Origin: Gibbula magus
Lineage: Eukaryota > Mollusca > Gastropoda > Trochida > Trochidae
Assembly (NCBI GenBank): GCA_936450465.1
Contig: OW388294.1
Location: 74,514,622 to 74,578,621 of the forward strand
Direction of reading: 5' to 3'
Length of the DNA stretch: 64,000 bases
Shown: piece by piece, positions 1 to 41,896 of the stretch
Layout: each line of letters begins with the position of its first letter
Position numbering within the stretch: position 1 is the first letter of the stretch
The notes under the pieces: generated by a model
The model's input: the letters and a program-made list of their open reading frames with translations, nothing else
Told to the model about the DNA's origin: nothing
The model's database searches: none
Position numbers and translations under genes: made by a program

Positions 1-1370
1 AGCACACAAGATTCTGTGAATAAGTAGAGCAAAGGAAGTATGGTGTTAGTTTTAATACACTTGGTGGTCATTAAATGATTTCAACTGATGTTCGACTGAA
101 AACTAAAATCTGGTCACACTTAATCCTCAATCTTAATTGAAGTTTTTATTTTACTTTTGCCTCTACTTACCGTTTTTGTAAAGAGATTCTTTATATGTCA
201 ATGTCTTATTACTTAGTAGCTCCAGAAAAACATTACAAAAAAGACAGGAATAATTAAGTGAAGTAACTACAAGTGGTTGTCACTAAGGTGACATAATCCC
301 CCGCCGCAAATTAATACTTCAAAATTGAAAAACAATGTCAAAATCAGCAAAATCGACTGTCAAACATGTCGGAAAAGTCAAAGCTCCACTGTGACCTTGA
401 GAATAATGTCAAGGTCACCAAAATCTAATCAGCGCTTTGTCTTCCCTAGGAGGTGCCTTGTGTAAGATATGATGGAATTCCTGTGAATGGTTCTTGAGAT
501 ATCCTGCTGACAAGATTTACATGTACATTATCATGTTGAAAAAATCAGTTCCACTGTGACCTTGAGAATGATGTCAAGGTCACCAAAATCTAATCAGCCC
601 GTCGTCTCCAGTAGGAAGTGCTTTGTGTAAGATATGATGGAATTCCTGTGAATGGTTCTTAAGATATCCCGCTGACAAGAATTACATGTACATTAGCATG
701 TCGAAAAATTCAAAGTTCCACTGTGATCTTGAGAATAATGTCAAGGTCACCAAAATCTAATCAGCCCGTTGCCTTCCATAGGAGGTGCTTTGTGTAAGAT
801 TTGATGGAATTCCTGTGAATAGTTCTTGAGATATCCCGCTGACAAGCTTTACATGTACATTAACATGTCGAAAATTCAAAGTTCCGCTGTGACCTTGACA
901 ATAATGTCAAGGTCACCAAAATCTAATCAGCCCTTGGTCTTTCCTTGGAGAAGCTATGTGTAAAATATGAAGAGAATCCAGTGAATGGTTCTTGTGATAT
1001 CCCATTGACAAGGGTAAAATGACAAAGTCTCGTCATGACCTTGAACTGAAGGTCAAATACCTCTGGAGAAACATTACTCTTCCCATGATGAACCCATATG
1101 CAAAATATTAAAAGAATCCAGTGAACAGTATTTGAGTTATTCCATTTCGTACGTACGTACGGACGGACGCAGCCAAATACTATATCCCCCGCTTCGCGCT
1201 AAACGCGCGGCGGGGGATAATAAGGATGGTAGTTACTGATTAACAGATCCACTGCAGAATACCAAACTATAGGTTGGCAGTACTACCTTGAAAATATTAC
1301 TGTTTCATTACTTATTCTTGTGTCAGTTTTACTCAGTTATAATTACAAGTAAAACAAGAGAATCACTTAC
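1..1370. other. furry intron, mostly a tandem-repeat element
   Basis: Part of the intron after exon t. Positions 1-294 and 1220-1370 hold nothing recognisable. The middle is the nuclear-receptor-motif element listed separately. Confidence 0.7.
295..1219. repeat. non-coding element with 12-bp inverted ends and about 166-bp internal tandem units
   Basis: The left end reads ATCCCCCGCCGC and the right end GCGGCGGGGGAT, about 925 bp apart. Inside are four clear units of 165-167 bp plus a decayed fifth. Each has TGACCTTGA, an 8-bp spacer and TCAAGGTCA (392/409, 557/574, 724/740, 890/907), followed by shared text such as AATCTAATCAGCCC and GACAAG..TTACATGTACATTA. The right end carries ACGGACGGACGC and forms a terminal hairpin (TATCCCCCGC .. 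GCGGGGGATA). There is no coding frame. Confidence 0.75.
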
Positions 1371-31587
<30,217 letters not shown>

Positions 31588-32260
31588 CTGTATCGATAAA
31601 TATACAGCATTACCATTTCTGTCAAAACTATACAATTCTCATGATCTTAAAACAAGTGATTAAAAAACCCTGTCAAATGGATAAATCATGTTTATCCAAT
31701 GACACATGACTTGCTTGTGAGTGAGAGTCTTGCTGTCAGCTTACCAATTTGTATAATTACTGAAAAGGTCAGAAATATGGGGGTGGAGGGGTGAACTTGG
31801 AACACATACAAGTTTTCTGTATACAATGTTGAAGTTTTGGAATATTGATGATTTTTTTTTAAATATTTATTTATTTGCTCACAAATATGTTGGGATGTTT
31901 TCAAAATTTTTGTTTATTATCCTTATACAGATAAAATTTACTATTGTTGTAACCATGGAAACTACAAAAGAAATAGATGCAACGATGGTTGAAGATCTGA
32001 CGTAAGTGGTAGTTTCAATCACCTTGATTAATCAGACAAAAATAGCAGCAAAACTACAACAAACATAACCCAAATATTATGACCTTGGTTTATTTAATTT
32101 ACATCATATTACCCTTCAGAATATTACTCAGTAAGCCTATGCTTTGTATACAATGCAAATGTCCACACTATTTATTCATAGCATGAATGGCACACACTTA
32201 CAACTGCATGTGTTATTTATCTGGTGTCAGATGGCAAAGTACATGACCAAACAGATAGTA

Positions 32261-32542
32261 TTAGTTTGACAATCACATTCAAAATGTATTGGTTTGACAA
32301 CGACACTCAAAATGTATTGGTTTGACAACCACACTCAAAATACATTGGTTTGACAACCACACTCAAAATGTATTGGTTTGACAACCACACTCAAAATGTA
32401 TTGGTTTGACAACCACACTCAAAATATATTGGTTTGACAACCACACTCAAAATGTATTGGTTTGACAACCACACTCAAAATATATTGGTTTGACAACCAC
32501 ACTCAAAATGTATTGGTTTGACAACCACACTCAAAATGAATT
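32261..32542 (+). repeat. 28-bp minisatellite, about 10 copies
   Basis: The unit is TTGGTTTGACAACCACACTC plus AAAATGTA. Outer copies are more diverged. Inner copies alternate between AAAATGTA and AAAATATA, hinting at a 56-bp dimer as the unit of expansion. Confidence 0.92.
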
Positions 32543-32879
32543 TGAGTCGCCAGAGATGACAAATCCTCCTGTCTATTACAAAGTCCATATATTATAATTA
32601 ATGTTCAAACTCGTTCCTCCGTTTCCATCACATACTTGACAAATGATCCAAATGCAAAAACCAAAAGTTTATATTTATTGAACTTAAAATCTAGCAAGCA
32701 AAACAAGAAATAAACGTTTTTCGCCATACATTGCCAAATTTGAAATGTATTGCAATAATTGTATTATACCCTCTGTACCGGTACAAACTGATACATTTGC
32801 TCAATGTCATCGCTCAAATTATCTTTTTCTTACAAACTTCTTACATAAAGAGATCAGGTGAGATGATTTAAAGGTTAAA

Positions 32880-33170
32880 TGCAACTTTCAAGAGTATTTC
32901 ACTTTATTTAAGGCTGCTAGTATTATGGCAGGAAGAAAGCACTCAACACCATGTGGCTATGCACTGCGGTGAAACCTGTGAGCATCGGCTGGAACTAGCG
33001 AGTCATAGGTGTTACTACGCTGAGATTCAGTGTAGCATTCACCCAAACTTTACTGCATGTAGAGCAGTTCTCTACAGCTGACAAAGTTGCCAAGCCCCTG
33101 GTAGGATTGGAACCCCAGACCACTTGATTCTAAGGCAAACGCACTTCCCACTGTGCTATCCTATCCCCTC
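32880..33170 (-). mobile_element. tRNA-derived SINE
   Basis: Homologous to the element at 38164-38488 (CTGCTAGTATTATGGCAGG, TACTACGCTGA.ATTCAGTGTA, ACAAAGTTGC). Its right end is a decayed tRNA-like head on the minus strand. More diverged than the 38 kb copy. Confidence 0.75.
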
Positions 33171-35535
33171 TTACACAAAGAAGCTGCAATACTCCCCTAA
33201 GTTGCACATCAAGTATTTAAAACATAATTCTAATTTACTTGTGTGACATAAACACAGCTGCATATCATGAAATGAATCTATTTTGATATTATTTAATATT
33301 TTATTACATCATAGCTCAGCATGATTGAGTCGGGAGTAAACAAACAAGGAAATGTCTGCAGTACATACAGCTGTATGCTAAACAGCTACTGAAGTGGTTA
33401 ACATGCCAGGCATACACACGCTGATTGATGTCACCGATTAATAACTATGTCAAAACATTTACGTATATATAAACATGTGCCATACGGCTGTTCTTTATAA
33501 CTTTATTACTGATTTGGATTAATATCTTTTTCATTAAATTATAAAAAATATTTAACATTTAAAATACATACAATATGTACATACTACTGTGTTATTTTTA
33601 CTTCGGTCTGTAAGAGAATCAGTTAAAAATAATTGATTGTGATAGATATAATTTTCATAACATCATAAGTTTTTATGAAACATTCAAAATACACACACAT
33701 ATACGTATATATATGTACTATTGTGTCACTTCTTCTTAAGGTCTGTGAAAAAATAATTTTTCTGAATTTTGTTTTTAACTTCCAAAATTTTGTGTTGTTA
33801 TCTAAACGTTGACAAATCCACAAAAAGCAACAAAAGTGCTAAAAAGGTAAGTATCTGAGGTATTTGTGACCTCGACAGGACTCAATCCATTACAGGTGTT
33901 ACAAACAGCAGTAGCTGGACAGAGTGACATATCTGGGCCACCCTCTGGTCTTACTTACTTACTTACCTACTGCTTATGTGATAACTACTTACTTTCTCTT
34001 GTATTTGTAAACTTACAAATTGGCAATGTATGAAATAAGTTTGAAAAACTACCAGCCCAAAGTTATGATTTTGTAAATTTTCATGATGAATTTAAGAAAA
34101 AAACTCAAAAAGTTATCATCCGCAGACCAAAAGTCATGGTTATGGACAATGGTTATGAGCTGGTCGGTGGCCCTTGTTTAAAACATTGTTTGGCCGTGAC
34201 TGTTCTATTTAGTGAACATCTGATAATATTTGTGATATACGATAACCATTTTCTTCATATTTCAGTTAACTCATTTGTGTCAATAACCGGACTGTTCTAT
34301 TCTTCAAAACTTGAATGGTAACCTTTTTAGAGTTTTCCTTAATTTCACCTTTTTAATTTGATGAAATAACAATTTCGGACTTATTACTTTTCAAGCTTAT
34401 TTCGTATACTGAATTTGTATTACCGTATTACAATAACATTCGAGAATATATGTTGGTGCCGTGCATCATAATGATTCATTTCTCTCCCTCAATCATAGTA
34501 TTCACTGATATTATCTATTTTCAATTTATTACCCAAAATAATTTTTCCAGATGAATAATCAGTTGTGGAGACAATCTGTGCATTGCTTGGAGGTATGTCT
34601 CATTTTACACTTTTATGTTAGCATATTGATTAGGGCAACATGTTACATCTACAGTCATTAAAATACCTACAGGAATTCAACATGTTGCATCTGTCTGTTA
34701 TATCGAACAAATACATAGAGTTTCAGAGAATTTTTCTTACAAACATTTTTATATAAAGCATAGGGCATAAGTAAAATGAGGACAGAAAATACATTTAATT
34801 TTTACAGCACCAAAATACCAAAGATTAAAACTGATACAAATCTAGAGCGAATTCTACGAGATATTAAATATATAATGAAGTATCAATGTCAAATCATGTT
34901 GAACTTACATCAAAGCAAGACCATAGCATGATGAAAATTACCAAATCCAACCATGTGACAATTTAGACAAATCATATACAAATCATACACAAATCATGGA
35001 ATCAACTGTACGTCCTCTCACAAATACATGTAGATTATAACAAAACAAAACAGAACATCCGAAAACACCATATACTGTCAATACATACACAAATTTCTAT
35101 CAAACACAAGCAATAATTATCCTTTTATAATTTTTTTAAATTTTGTTGTAGTAGCAATAATAACAAATCCAAAGACTAAACAAATATTGTAATTATATTA
35201 ATTATTCACATTTAAACCATAAAATCACTTCTCTGATATAATAACAATCCCAGAAATTATACTCATCTGCAAATATTGTAAATGTATAAATTGTGAGTGA
35301 GTGAGTTATTGTTTAACGCCGCTTCGGCAGTATTGCAGCCATTAGCCATTTAATTTATTTGCCTAATTTAAAAAGAAAATTGCAAAAGAAAAACACAACA
35401 TGACACAAATGCCGTAAAAACAACAGCATACTATCACAAGTTGAAATGTATAAATTGTAAACATTGAAACAATTCATGAAAAATAATAACGTCCGATTAG
35501 AGAACTCTACCTATAACGAAGAGAAATATTCTTAC

Positions 35536-35593
35536 GTGAGACGTTGTATTTCCTCCTAGCACAGAGAAGTCTAGCAGACATGGAGTAAAGCAT
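35536..35593 (-). CDS. FRY: candidate first coding exon of furry
   Basis: An ATG at 35593 opens 19 codons plus one base and ends at a good donor (C|GTAAGA). The leftover base has exactly the phase needed by the exon at 31587, giving ...KYNVS-H-GARPP. The residues are not conserved with known furry N-termini, which are themselves variable through alternative first exons. If correct, the first intron is about 3.9 kb. Support is splice phase only. Confidence 0.35.
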
Positions 35594-35903
35594 GGAGAGA
35601 CAGTGACAGGAGGGGTCATTATCCGTCATCTACATATCTACGTCTCTATATCTACATCTACATAGTGTGTGTACAGTAGTCGGCCAGTCCCTCCTGGGTC
35701 CCTGACTTCATCTCAAACCAGCTCACAACCGAGGCTCCACAGGGGTGCCCACTGACTGTCCCAGTATGTGATAGGGAGAAATGTCTGCCCTAGTTTGTAT
35801 GCATTATTTCTGTAAATAAATCTGACTCTGGATCTGGACTAGTGGAATCATCAGGTGGGTCTGAGAGGATACGGAACAACTGGTGCTGGTTATTTTTGTT
35901 TAG

Positions 35904-36388
35904 AAATACTTGCCATTTAGATAGTGAAGAAATATAACATGGTTAAATTTGGGATTACACTACCTTCAATAGTACAAATTCTTGTACTTTTTCGGGCCGA
36001 GTCCCATGCGGGATTCGAACCCACGCCCTCAGAGTAAGGCAACTATCGCCAGCATTGACTGTACCAACAGCTTACCACACGACCATTTCGCCTCAACAAA
36101 TGGCAAGTACTTCTAATGCATTCAGCCTAGGGAGTTGTGCCAAATTTACGTCTATTAGAGGGGTATTGAATGTAAAATTAGCTTAACTATCGATTGTTGG
36201 ACCTTGATTTTTGTCGAGGCGAAATGGTCGTGTGGTAAGCTGTTGGTACAGTCAATGCTGGCGATAGTTGCCTTACTCTGAGGGCGTGGGTTCGAATCCC
36301 GCATGGGACTCGGCCCGAAAAAGTACAAGAATTTGTACTATTGAAGGTAGTGTTATCCCAAATATAACCATGTTATATTTTTGTTTAG
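35904..36388. mobile_element. inverted pair of tRNA-like SINEs flanked by a 13-bp direct repeat
   Basis: Arms 35930-36098 and 36212-36380 are 169-bp near-perfect inverse copies. Each holds a perfect B box (GGGTTCGAATCCC) and a box-A-like TGGTCGTGTGGTAAGC, and ends in GGTAGTGTxATCCCAAATAT. TATTTTTGTTTAG occurs at 35891-35903 and 36376-36388, possibly a target duplication. A third copy of the arm is at 62185-62335. Confidence 0.75.
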
Positions 36389-36639
36389 TTAAAAAGATTA
36401 CTCCGTGGACTTGATACTTTTGATGAAATATGTGAGTATCCTTATGGTATGTAATATGCGTAGTTGTTGTATGCTCTGTAGTAATATGAATCATTTCAGT
36501 ACATATTTGCTTGATTTAGAATCACAGGATAATCGGAACACAGTTGACCGTGGGTCTGGAAATGGATCCTGGTTATTTTTGGTAAGTCAAAAGATTGATT
36601 ACTACTGATTGGATGATAAACGATAAACTGGCTCCCACA

Positions 36640-36715
36640 GTAGATATCGCTTGTGTGAGATCAAGCGATATCTACAAGCGATATCTACATTGTAGATATC
36701 GCTACAATCAAATCG
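36640..36715. repeat. cluster of inverted GTAGATATCGCT motifs
   Basis: GTAGATATCGCTT and AAGCGATATCTAC alternate four times in about 75 bp, able to form two adjacent hairpins. Confidence 0.75.
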
Positions 36716-36779
36716 TCATAATCCTATTACATCATCAGTTAATGACATCACAAAGCTTTGGCATCACTTAGAACACTGC

Positions 36780-36870
36780 TGACAATGCTATGACGTCACA
36801 ATGGTGATGACGTAACAATGCTATGATGCCATAATGCTTATGACGTCACAATGTTATGACCTCACTGAGA
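36780..36870. promoter_or_regulatory. cluster of CRE-like TGACGTCA palindromes
   Basis: CTATGACGTCACAATG near 36789 and CTTATGACGTCACAATG near 36838 contain perfect TGACGTCA, with a one-base variant (GATGACGTAAC) between. All sit in a loose ACAATGCTATGA repeat. Function unknown; position is upstream of furry and ANAPC10. Confidence 0.45.
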
Positions 36871-36963
36871 TCACTGCCGAAGAAGCTAAATGGCAGTTTT
36901 GTGTTTCAGATATGTCAGTATTTGGCTAATATTTGTTGTAGAATGATTTTGAATGATAAATAA

Positions 36964-37106
36964 AATCTCACCCTCGTGTCTTCTGATATCAAATATATCA
37001 ACACTCGTTGATTAAAGTAAAAATATCCTCGGCAAGCCTCGGATATTTGTAACTTTAATCAACTCGTGTTGATATATTTGATATCAGAAGACACTTGGGT
37101 GAGATT
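36964..37106. repeat. near-perfect 143-bp palindromic (foldback) element
   Basis: AATCTCACC .. GGTGAGATT ends with long matching arms (TCTTCTGATATCAAATATAT and its inverse) around a CCTCGGCAAGCCTCGG loop. Either a MITE-like foldback or a hairpin RNA source. Confidence 0.8.
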
Positions 37107-38163
37107 CTCTATATATACCTACTTTTTTTTACTGCTTTTAGATATTTAATTAATGTGTCAAATGACACATAAATATGATAATCAGTAACATACTAAAACG
37201 ACTTTCTATTCGGTGGTCAAAACTCAGTTTCACTAAGGCACTAATATAGTATTTGGTCTGAATAGTATTATATACCTTTAATGGAAAATTTTTGGAATTA
37301 TTTTTTTATGATCAATTTACACAAGTTTATATAATGTTTATATTGTTTATATGGCTGGTTTATGTTATTATACGGGAGAACTGTATTAGATACATGTAAT
37401 GTATATTTCCCTCGGGAAAATAAAGAATTATCTTACCTTATACACTGCATAAACATGTAATACATCCAAACATGAATCATGAATTATTTATTTAGTTCTC
37501 CCTAACATGAAACTCTCCTCGTACAATACAGAACTAAAACCAAGAGCCTCCCCATGTAGAGCCTCCAGTCAGCTGTATAGCATCTGTTGCACATTCAGAC
37601 TAAACACAATAATTCAATAAATTCCATATCAGAGACAAAGACAAGTGGAACCCATAAATATAGCATGCAAATCACAAACCTCCATCAGAACTACGGATTA
37701 GTTGCTCACCAATCAGCCGGGGCAGTAACTAACGATATTCAACAAGGAGACGGTTAATATCATTGTGAGTTAAATTGTTATCATTTTGCTAGTTAAACGA
37801 TATTTTCCCATGACATATCAATATCATTTTGGTCACATTTTTATTTGTTATCATAAATAACAGTTATGTATCGGTTTGTAAAACAATATTTTAACACAGC
37901 AAATATTATTACCAATATCATTTCAGGTTTCAATTATTTGTTATTTATGCGTTTGTAAAATAACATTATAACCCAAAGTATCAATTCCATAGCTTCATTT
38001 ATTCATTGTATCAAATGTTTCTTTATTCATTCATTTACTGTGGGTTCCGTTCATTATGATTTCTATCACATTATATTAATAATAGTGTAAACACAATATG
38101 ATATATATAACAAAAGCAGAAACCCACATCATTATTCAGCTTGATGAAGCATCCTTTGCATTT

Positions 38164-38488
38164 AGTGAGTGAGTGAGTGAGTTGGGGTTTAACGTCACTT
38201 TCAAGAGTATTTCACTTATATCGCGGCTGCTAGTATTATGGCAGGGAGAAAGCCCGCAACGCCATGTGCCTATGCACTGTGGTAAAACCTGCGAGCAACG
38301 GCTGGAACAAGCGAACCATGGGTGGTACTACGCTGAAATTCAGTGTACATAGCATTGCACCCAAACCTTACTGCGTGTAGAACAATTCTCTACTGCAGAC
38401 AAAGTTGCTGTGCCCGTGGCGGGATTCGAACCCCGGACCTCTTGATCCGAAGCCGAACGCGCTAACCACTGCGCTATCCCGCCACCCC
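38164..38488 (-). mobile_element. tRNA-derived SINE, well preserved
   Basis: On the minus strand it starts with a tRNA-like head: GGCGGGATAGCGCAGTGGTT with acceptor partner TCCCGCCA and B box GGTTCGAATCCC. The anticodon arm does not pair properly, so it is not a working tRNA. A body of about 250 bp follows, and the tail reads (CTCA)n. Confidence 0.82.
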
Positions 38489-39169
38489 TTTGCATTGAAA
38501 AACAATCCCCACAACCATCAATATCATTGTGAACTTAACATTCACCTTCAAACATTTATGATAAATTTCCTCCATAAAATATATTTTTAACAAAGCAAAT
38601 ATCCATAGCATTCAGACTTGCATTTATTTGCAATATTTAACAAAACAACATGTCAACAAAACTAAATTTGACAGGTTTTATTCTTATATTTGTTTTATTA
38701 TTCTAAATGGGTGGTACCCTAACAGTAACAATATCCTTGTGAGTCATATTTAATCATATTCATAATATTTTCATTGCACAATATTTGAACAAAGCAAATC
38801 TCACTATTTATATAATTCAGGATGGTGTAGTATTCAATGCTGGAACAAACAATTAACATTACTTTTTCCAGTTTAATTTTGAGTTTCACTTAAAATTAGG
38901 CAAAAAAATATTATAAAGTTGGTTTACAGATTATCCTACAACAATTTAGACAAAAGTTCCCAGATTTTACTGTCTTTCTAGAAATTTAAATGGAGGAGAG
39001 AGCCGCCAAAACACATGAAGTTATCCGCAGGAGGGGGAGCAGCTGAATGTTTGTAGTTACACATCTTTCGGGGTTAGACCCCCTTCATCAGACAGTCCTT
39101 ACACCTAATTATTACTGCCAGTGTCCAACTAAAATTAAAATAGAGCCAATGGCTCTGTTGCTCATCAGG

Positions 39170-40335
39170 CTTTATATACATTAACTAATTCAAAATGTCA
39201 ACTTCCAGGTGAGAGGTACAACAAATAGGAAGCACTTTAAATGGAGAAGATGAAAAATGTCTTAAGGTCCTTACCCCTCTGACCTATCTTTGAGGCCAGA
39301 GATAAAATCCCCTACAAATAAAGACACACTTGAAGATTTAATTCATCACTGTTGTTTCCTTTAAATTACCTCTCTTTGAAGAGCACATAAAATCTCAAGT
39401 TGAAAACAGCTTTTCAGGTCATGACCTCTGTGACCTACAATTTAGAATCCCCATTAGCCAAGGAGTCTGTACACAAAATTTCAGCTCTTCAAACCTTTTG
39501 CAACAGGAGAAGAAGATGAAAATAGGTTTTTAAATGAATATAAGTTTTTAGTGTTGTGACCCCTGTGACCCTATTTGAGGTCACAGGGTCACAAAATCTA
39601 CAATTTAAAATTCCCATTGGCAAAGGAGTCTACACACAACTTATCAGCTATCTAGACCTTTTGGAACTTGAGAAGAAGATGAAAATAGGTTTTTAAGGTT
39701 GTGACCCCTGTGACCCCATTTGGGGTCAAGGGGTCACGAAATCTATAATTTAGAATCCCCATTAGCCAAGGAGTCTACAAACAAATTTTCAGCTCTCTAG
39801 ACCTTTTGGAACTGGAGAATGGGATGAAAATAGGTTTTTAAGGTTGTGACCCCTGTGACCCTATTTCGAGTCAAAGGGTCACAAAATCTACAATTTAGAA
39901 TCCGCATTAGCCAAGGAGTAAGCACACAACTTTTCAGCTCTCTAGACCTTTTGGCACTGGATGTGAGGAAAATATGTTTTTAAGGTTGTGACCCCTGTGA
40001 CCCCATTTAGAGTCAAGGGGTCACAAAATCTACAATTTAGAATCCGCATTAGCCAAGGAGTAAGCACACAACTTTTCAGCTCTCTAGACCTTTTGGAACT
40101 TGAGAAGAAGATGAAAATAGGTTTTGGGGTTGTGATCCCTGTGACCCCATTTGAGGTCACGGGGTCATGAAATATACAATTTACAATCCCCATTAGCCAA
40201 GGAGTCTGCACACAAAATTTCAGCTGCCTAGACCAAGTGGTCCTCGAGAAGAAGACGAAAATGCGAAAAGTTTACAGACGGACGGACGGACGCCGGACAC
40301 CATGCCATGCCATAAGCCCATCGGGCATTTCAGGC
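39170..40335 (+). repeat. element with five 145-bp tandem units rich in GGTCAC
   Basis: GTTGTGACCCCTGTGACC starts units at 39553, 39698, 39843, 39985 and 40129 (periods 145, 145, 142, 144). Each has inverted TGACC..GGTCA, then ATCTACAATTTAGAATCC and CTAGACCTTTTGG. It ends with ACGGACGGACGGACGCC, like the element at 295-1219, then CCATGCCATGCCATAAGCCC. Confidence 0.75.
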
Positions 40336-40355
40336 GTAAACATAGTTAATTACTA

Positions 40356-41038
40356 CAGTGAACCCTGCTCAAATCAGCCTTTATTAAAACCGGCACACTG
40401 CCACAGACTTTTGATCCCTGAAGAACTTAACAGTTAAATGATTAGTAAATCCTTCCACAAACCATCCTTTGTCCATTTGAGCACTCTTGGTGATGCTGTG
40501 TAGCCTGTTTCCTTGTACCGGGTTATTGTAATTGTACATACTGACACAGGTGAGACGCAATTCCAAGGTCGCTAATCCGTCTTGCTCATCCGATTGACAT
40601 CATACGCTCAAGCCAGTAAAGTTGAGTGGATTGATTAAAATACAGTAATTAATCCCCTGTTAGATAAACATTGCTAATTGGTGAGTGAGTCATGTATTAT
40701 GTGATGCAATAAAGCATGAAGGAAATGCCAGTTTGTTGTGAACCAATGACTGGAACTGCCAAGCATGCACGGTTTGAATTGTTACCGATATCAGGCACCA
40801 TAATTAAACAGAAAGCTAGGAAAAACATTTTTACATCATATTTAAGATCTGAAGTGTATGTATAACCTCTATTAAAATGGAATTTTCCACATTAAGTCAT
40901 TTGTGAATGTTGTGTGCGATCGAGATCAGTTGTGAATGTGGTCAGTGATTGTACCATTGTGACCTAGAAACTAGACCTCTCTTCAAACCGGCACAAGTCA
41001 GTGATCCAGAGCAGTGCCAGTTTATTGAGAGTTCACTG
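40356..41038. mobile_element. non-autonomous TA-flanked DNA element (683 bp)
   Basis: TA|CAGTGAACCCTG on the left and the inverse GAGAGTTCACTG|TA on the right, with more matching text inside (CCGGCAC). TA duplication suggests the Tc1/mariner/pogo superfamily. No transposase. Confidence 0.6.
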
Positions 41039-41834
41039 TATTTACAGGACGGAAATTGTCTTTGTGAATTACACTACCACATAGACTTAGATAGTCAAAA
41101 AGAAATAAAGGTCATAGTTATAAAACCATGATTAGTTAATTGGATGTTCAATAAGTCCTTAGTTTACATAAGACCTACCCCCACTGGTGTTACAATTTTA
41201 TTATCACCTTTCTAACTTCTAATCAGCAAACTGATTCTTCCAAAATCTACCGATTATATATAAAGATCAAATTAAGGTTTTCTATGAAGATTAGATTGTA
41301 ATATGCAGATTGACGCATTATACTTAGATTTCAGGATATCCCGAACTTGTTGATAAGCTTGCACCCACACCAGTTTATTAATGTACCTCTACTGGTGATT
41401 ATCATAAAGAGGCTATCTACTGATTTAGGCAGGTGCTTGTGGCAAGTTGGTGGATGTTTATTTGTTATGATTATTTTTTTACAAACCTCGTTCATGTCGA
41501 TCTGTTGACTGGCCCGATGCCTGCATTGTATCCTCTTCAGGAACTTTCACTATAAGTTCTTTGGTTAGACAAGAATTAAAAAATCTTCATCACGGAAACT
41601 ATATTCTGAAAATGACAGCACCGTGAAAAATTTTGACAGCTCTCCTGATTTTGGAGAGTTGCAAAATTTGTTGAAATGTTTGTTGTTCTTTGTTCGATCA
41701 CTTCACTCCAAAAAGAACCAACTCACATTGTTCATATGCTTATCTAAATAAGGAATTTTGAGTGAAAACCTGTTGGATTAATAAAGCTGAAAATCATTTT
41801 CGTGTGTACACATTTTCTCACTTCCTGTTGATAT

Positions 41835-41896
41835 TTTAAGCACATGCGCATTAGTTCCTTTCCGGTTAGTCCGGATTAATTAACCAGGCTTGACAA
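41835..41896 (+). promoter_or_regulatory. possible ANAPC10 promoter
   Basis: ACATGCGCATTAG (NRF1-like half) and TTCCGGTTAGTCCGG (ETS-like) lie 250-300 bp before the ANAPC10 start, without a TATA box. A CTTTTTCAG acceptor near 42016 allows a 5' UTR intron. Weak evidence. Confidence 0.25.

Larger units (their letters stand above)
31588..35535. other. putative furry first intron or upstream region
   Basis: AT-rich, with a 28-bp minisatellite (32261-32542) and a tRNA-like SINE (32880-33170). A short GAGTGAGTTATTGTTTAACGC fragment, the tail type of mollusc SINEs, is near 35303, and another like it near 31310. No coding signal. Confidence 0.55.

Noticed and set aside
295..1219. CRISPR-like array of regularly spaced repeats.
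   Set aside because: Repeats of about 166 bp without unique spacers in a clearly eukaryotic gene; it is a tandem element.
38409..38487. tRNA-like sequence with perfect 7-bp acceptor stem and B box.
   Set aside because: The anticodon stem does not pair and a 250-bp SINE body is attached. The same goes for the tRNA-like heads at 36.0, 36.3, 45.3, 62.2 and 63.5 kb.
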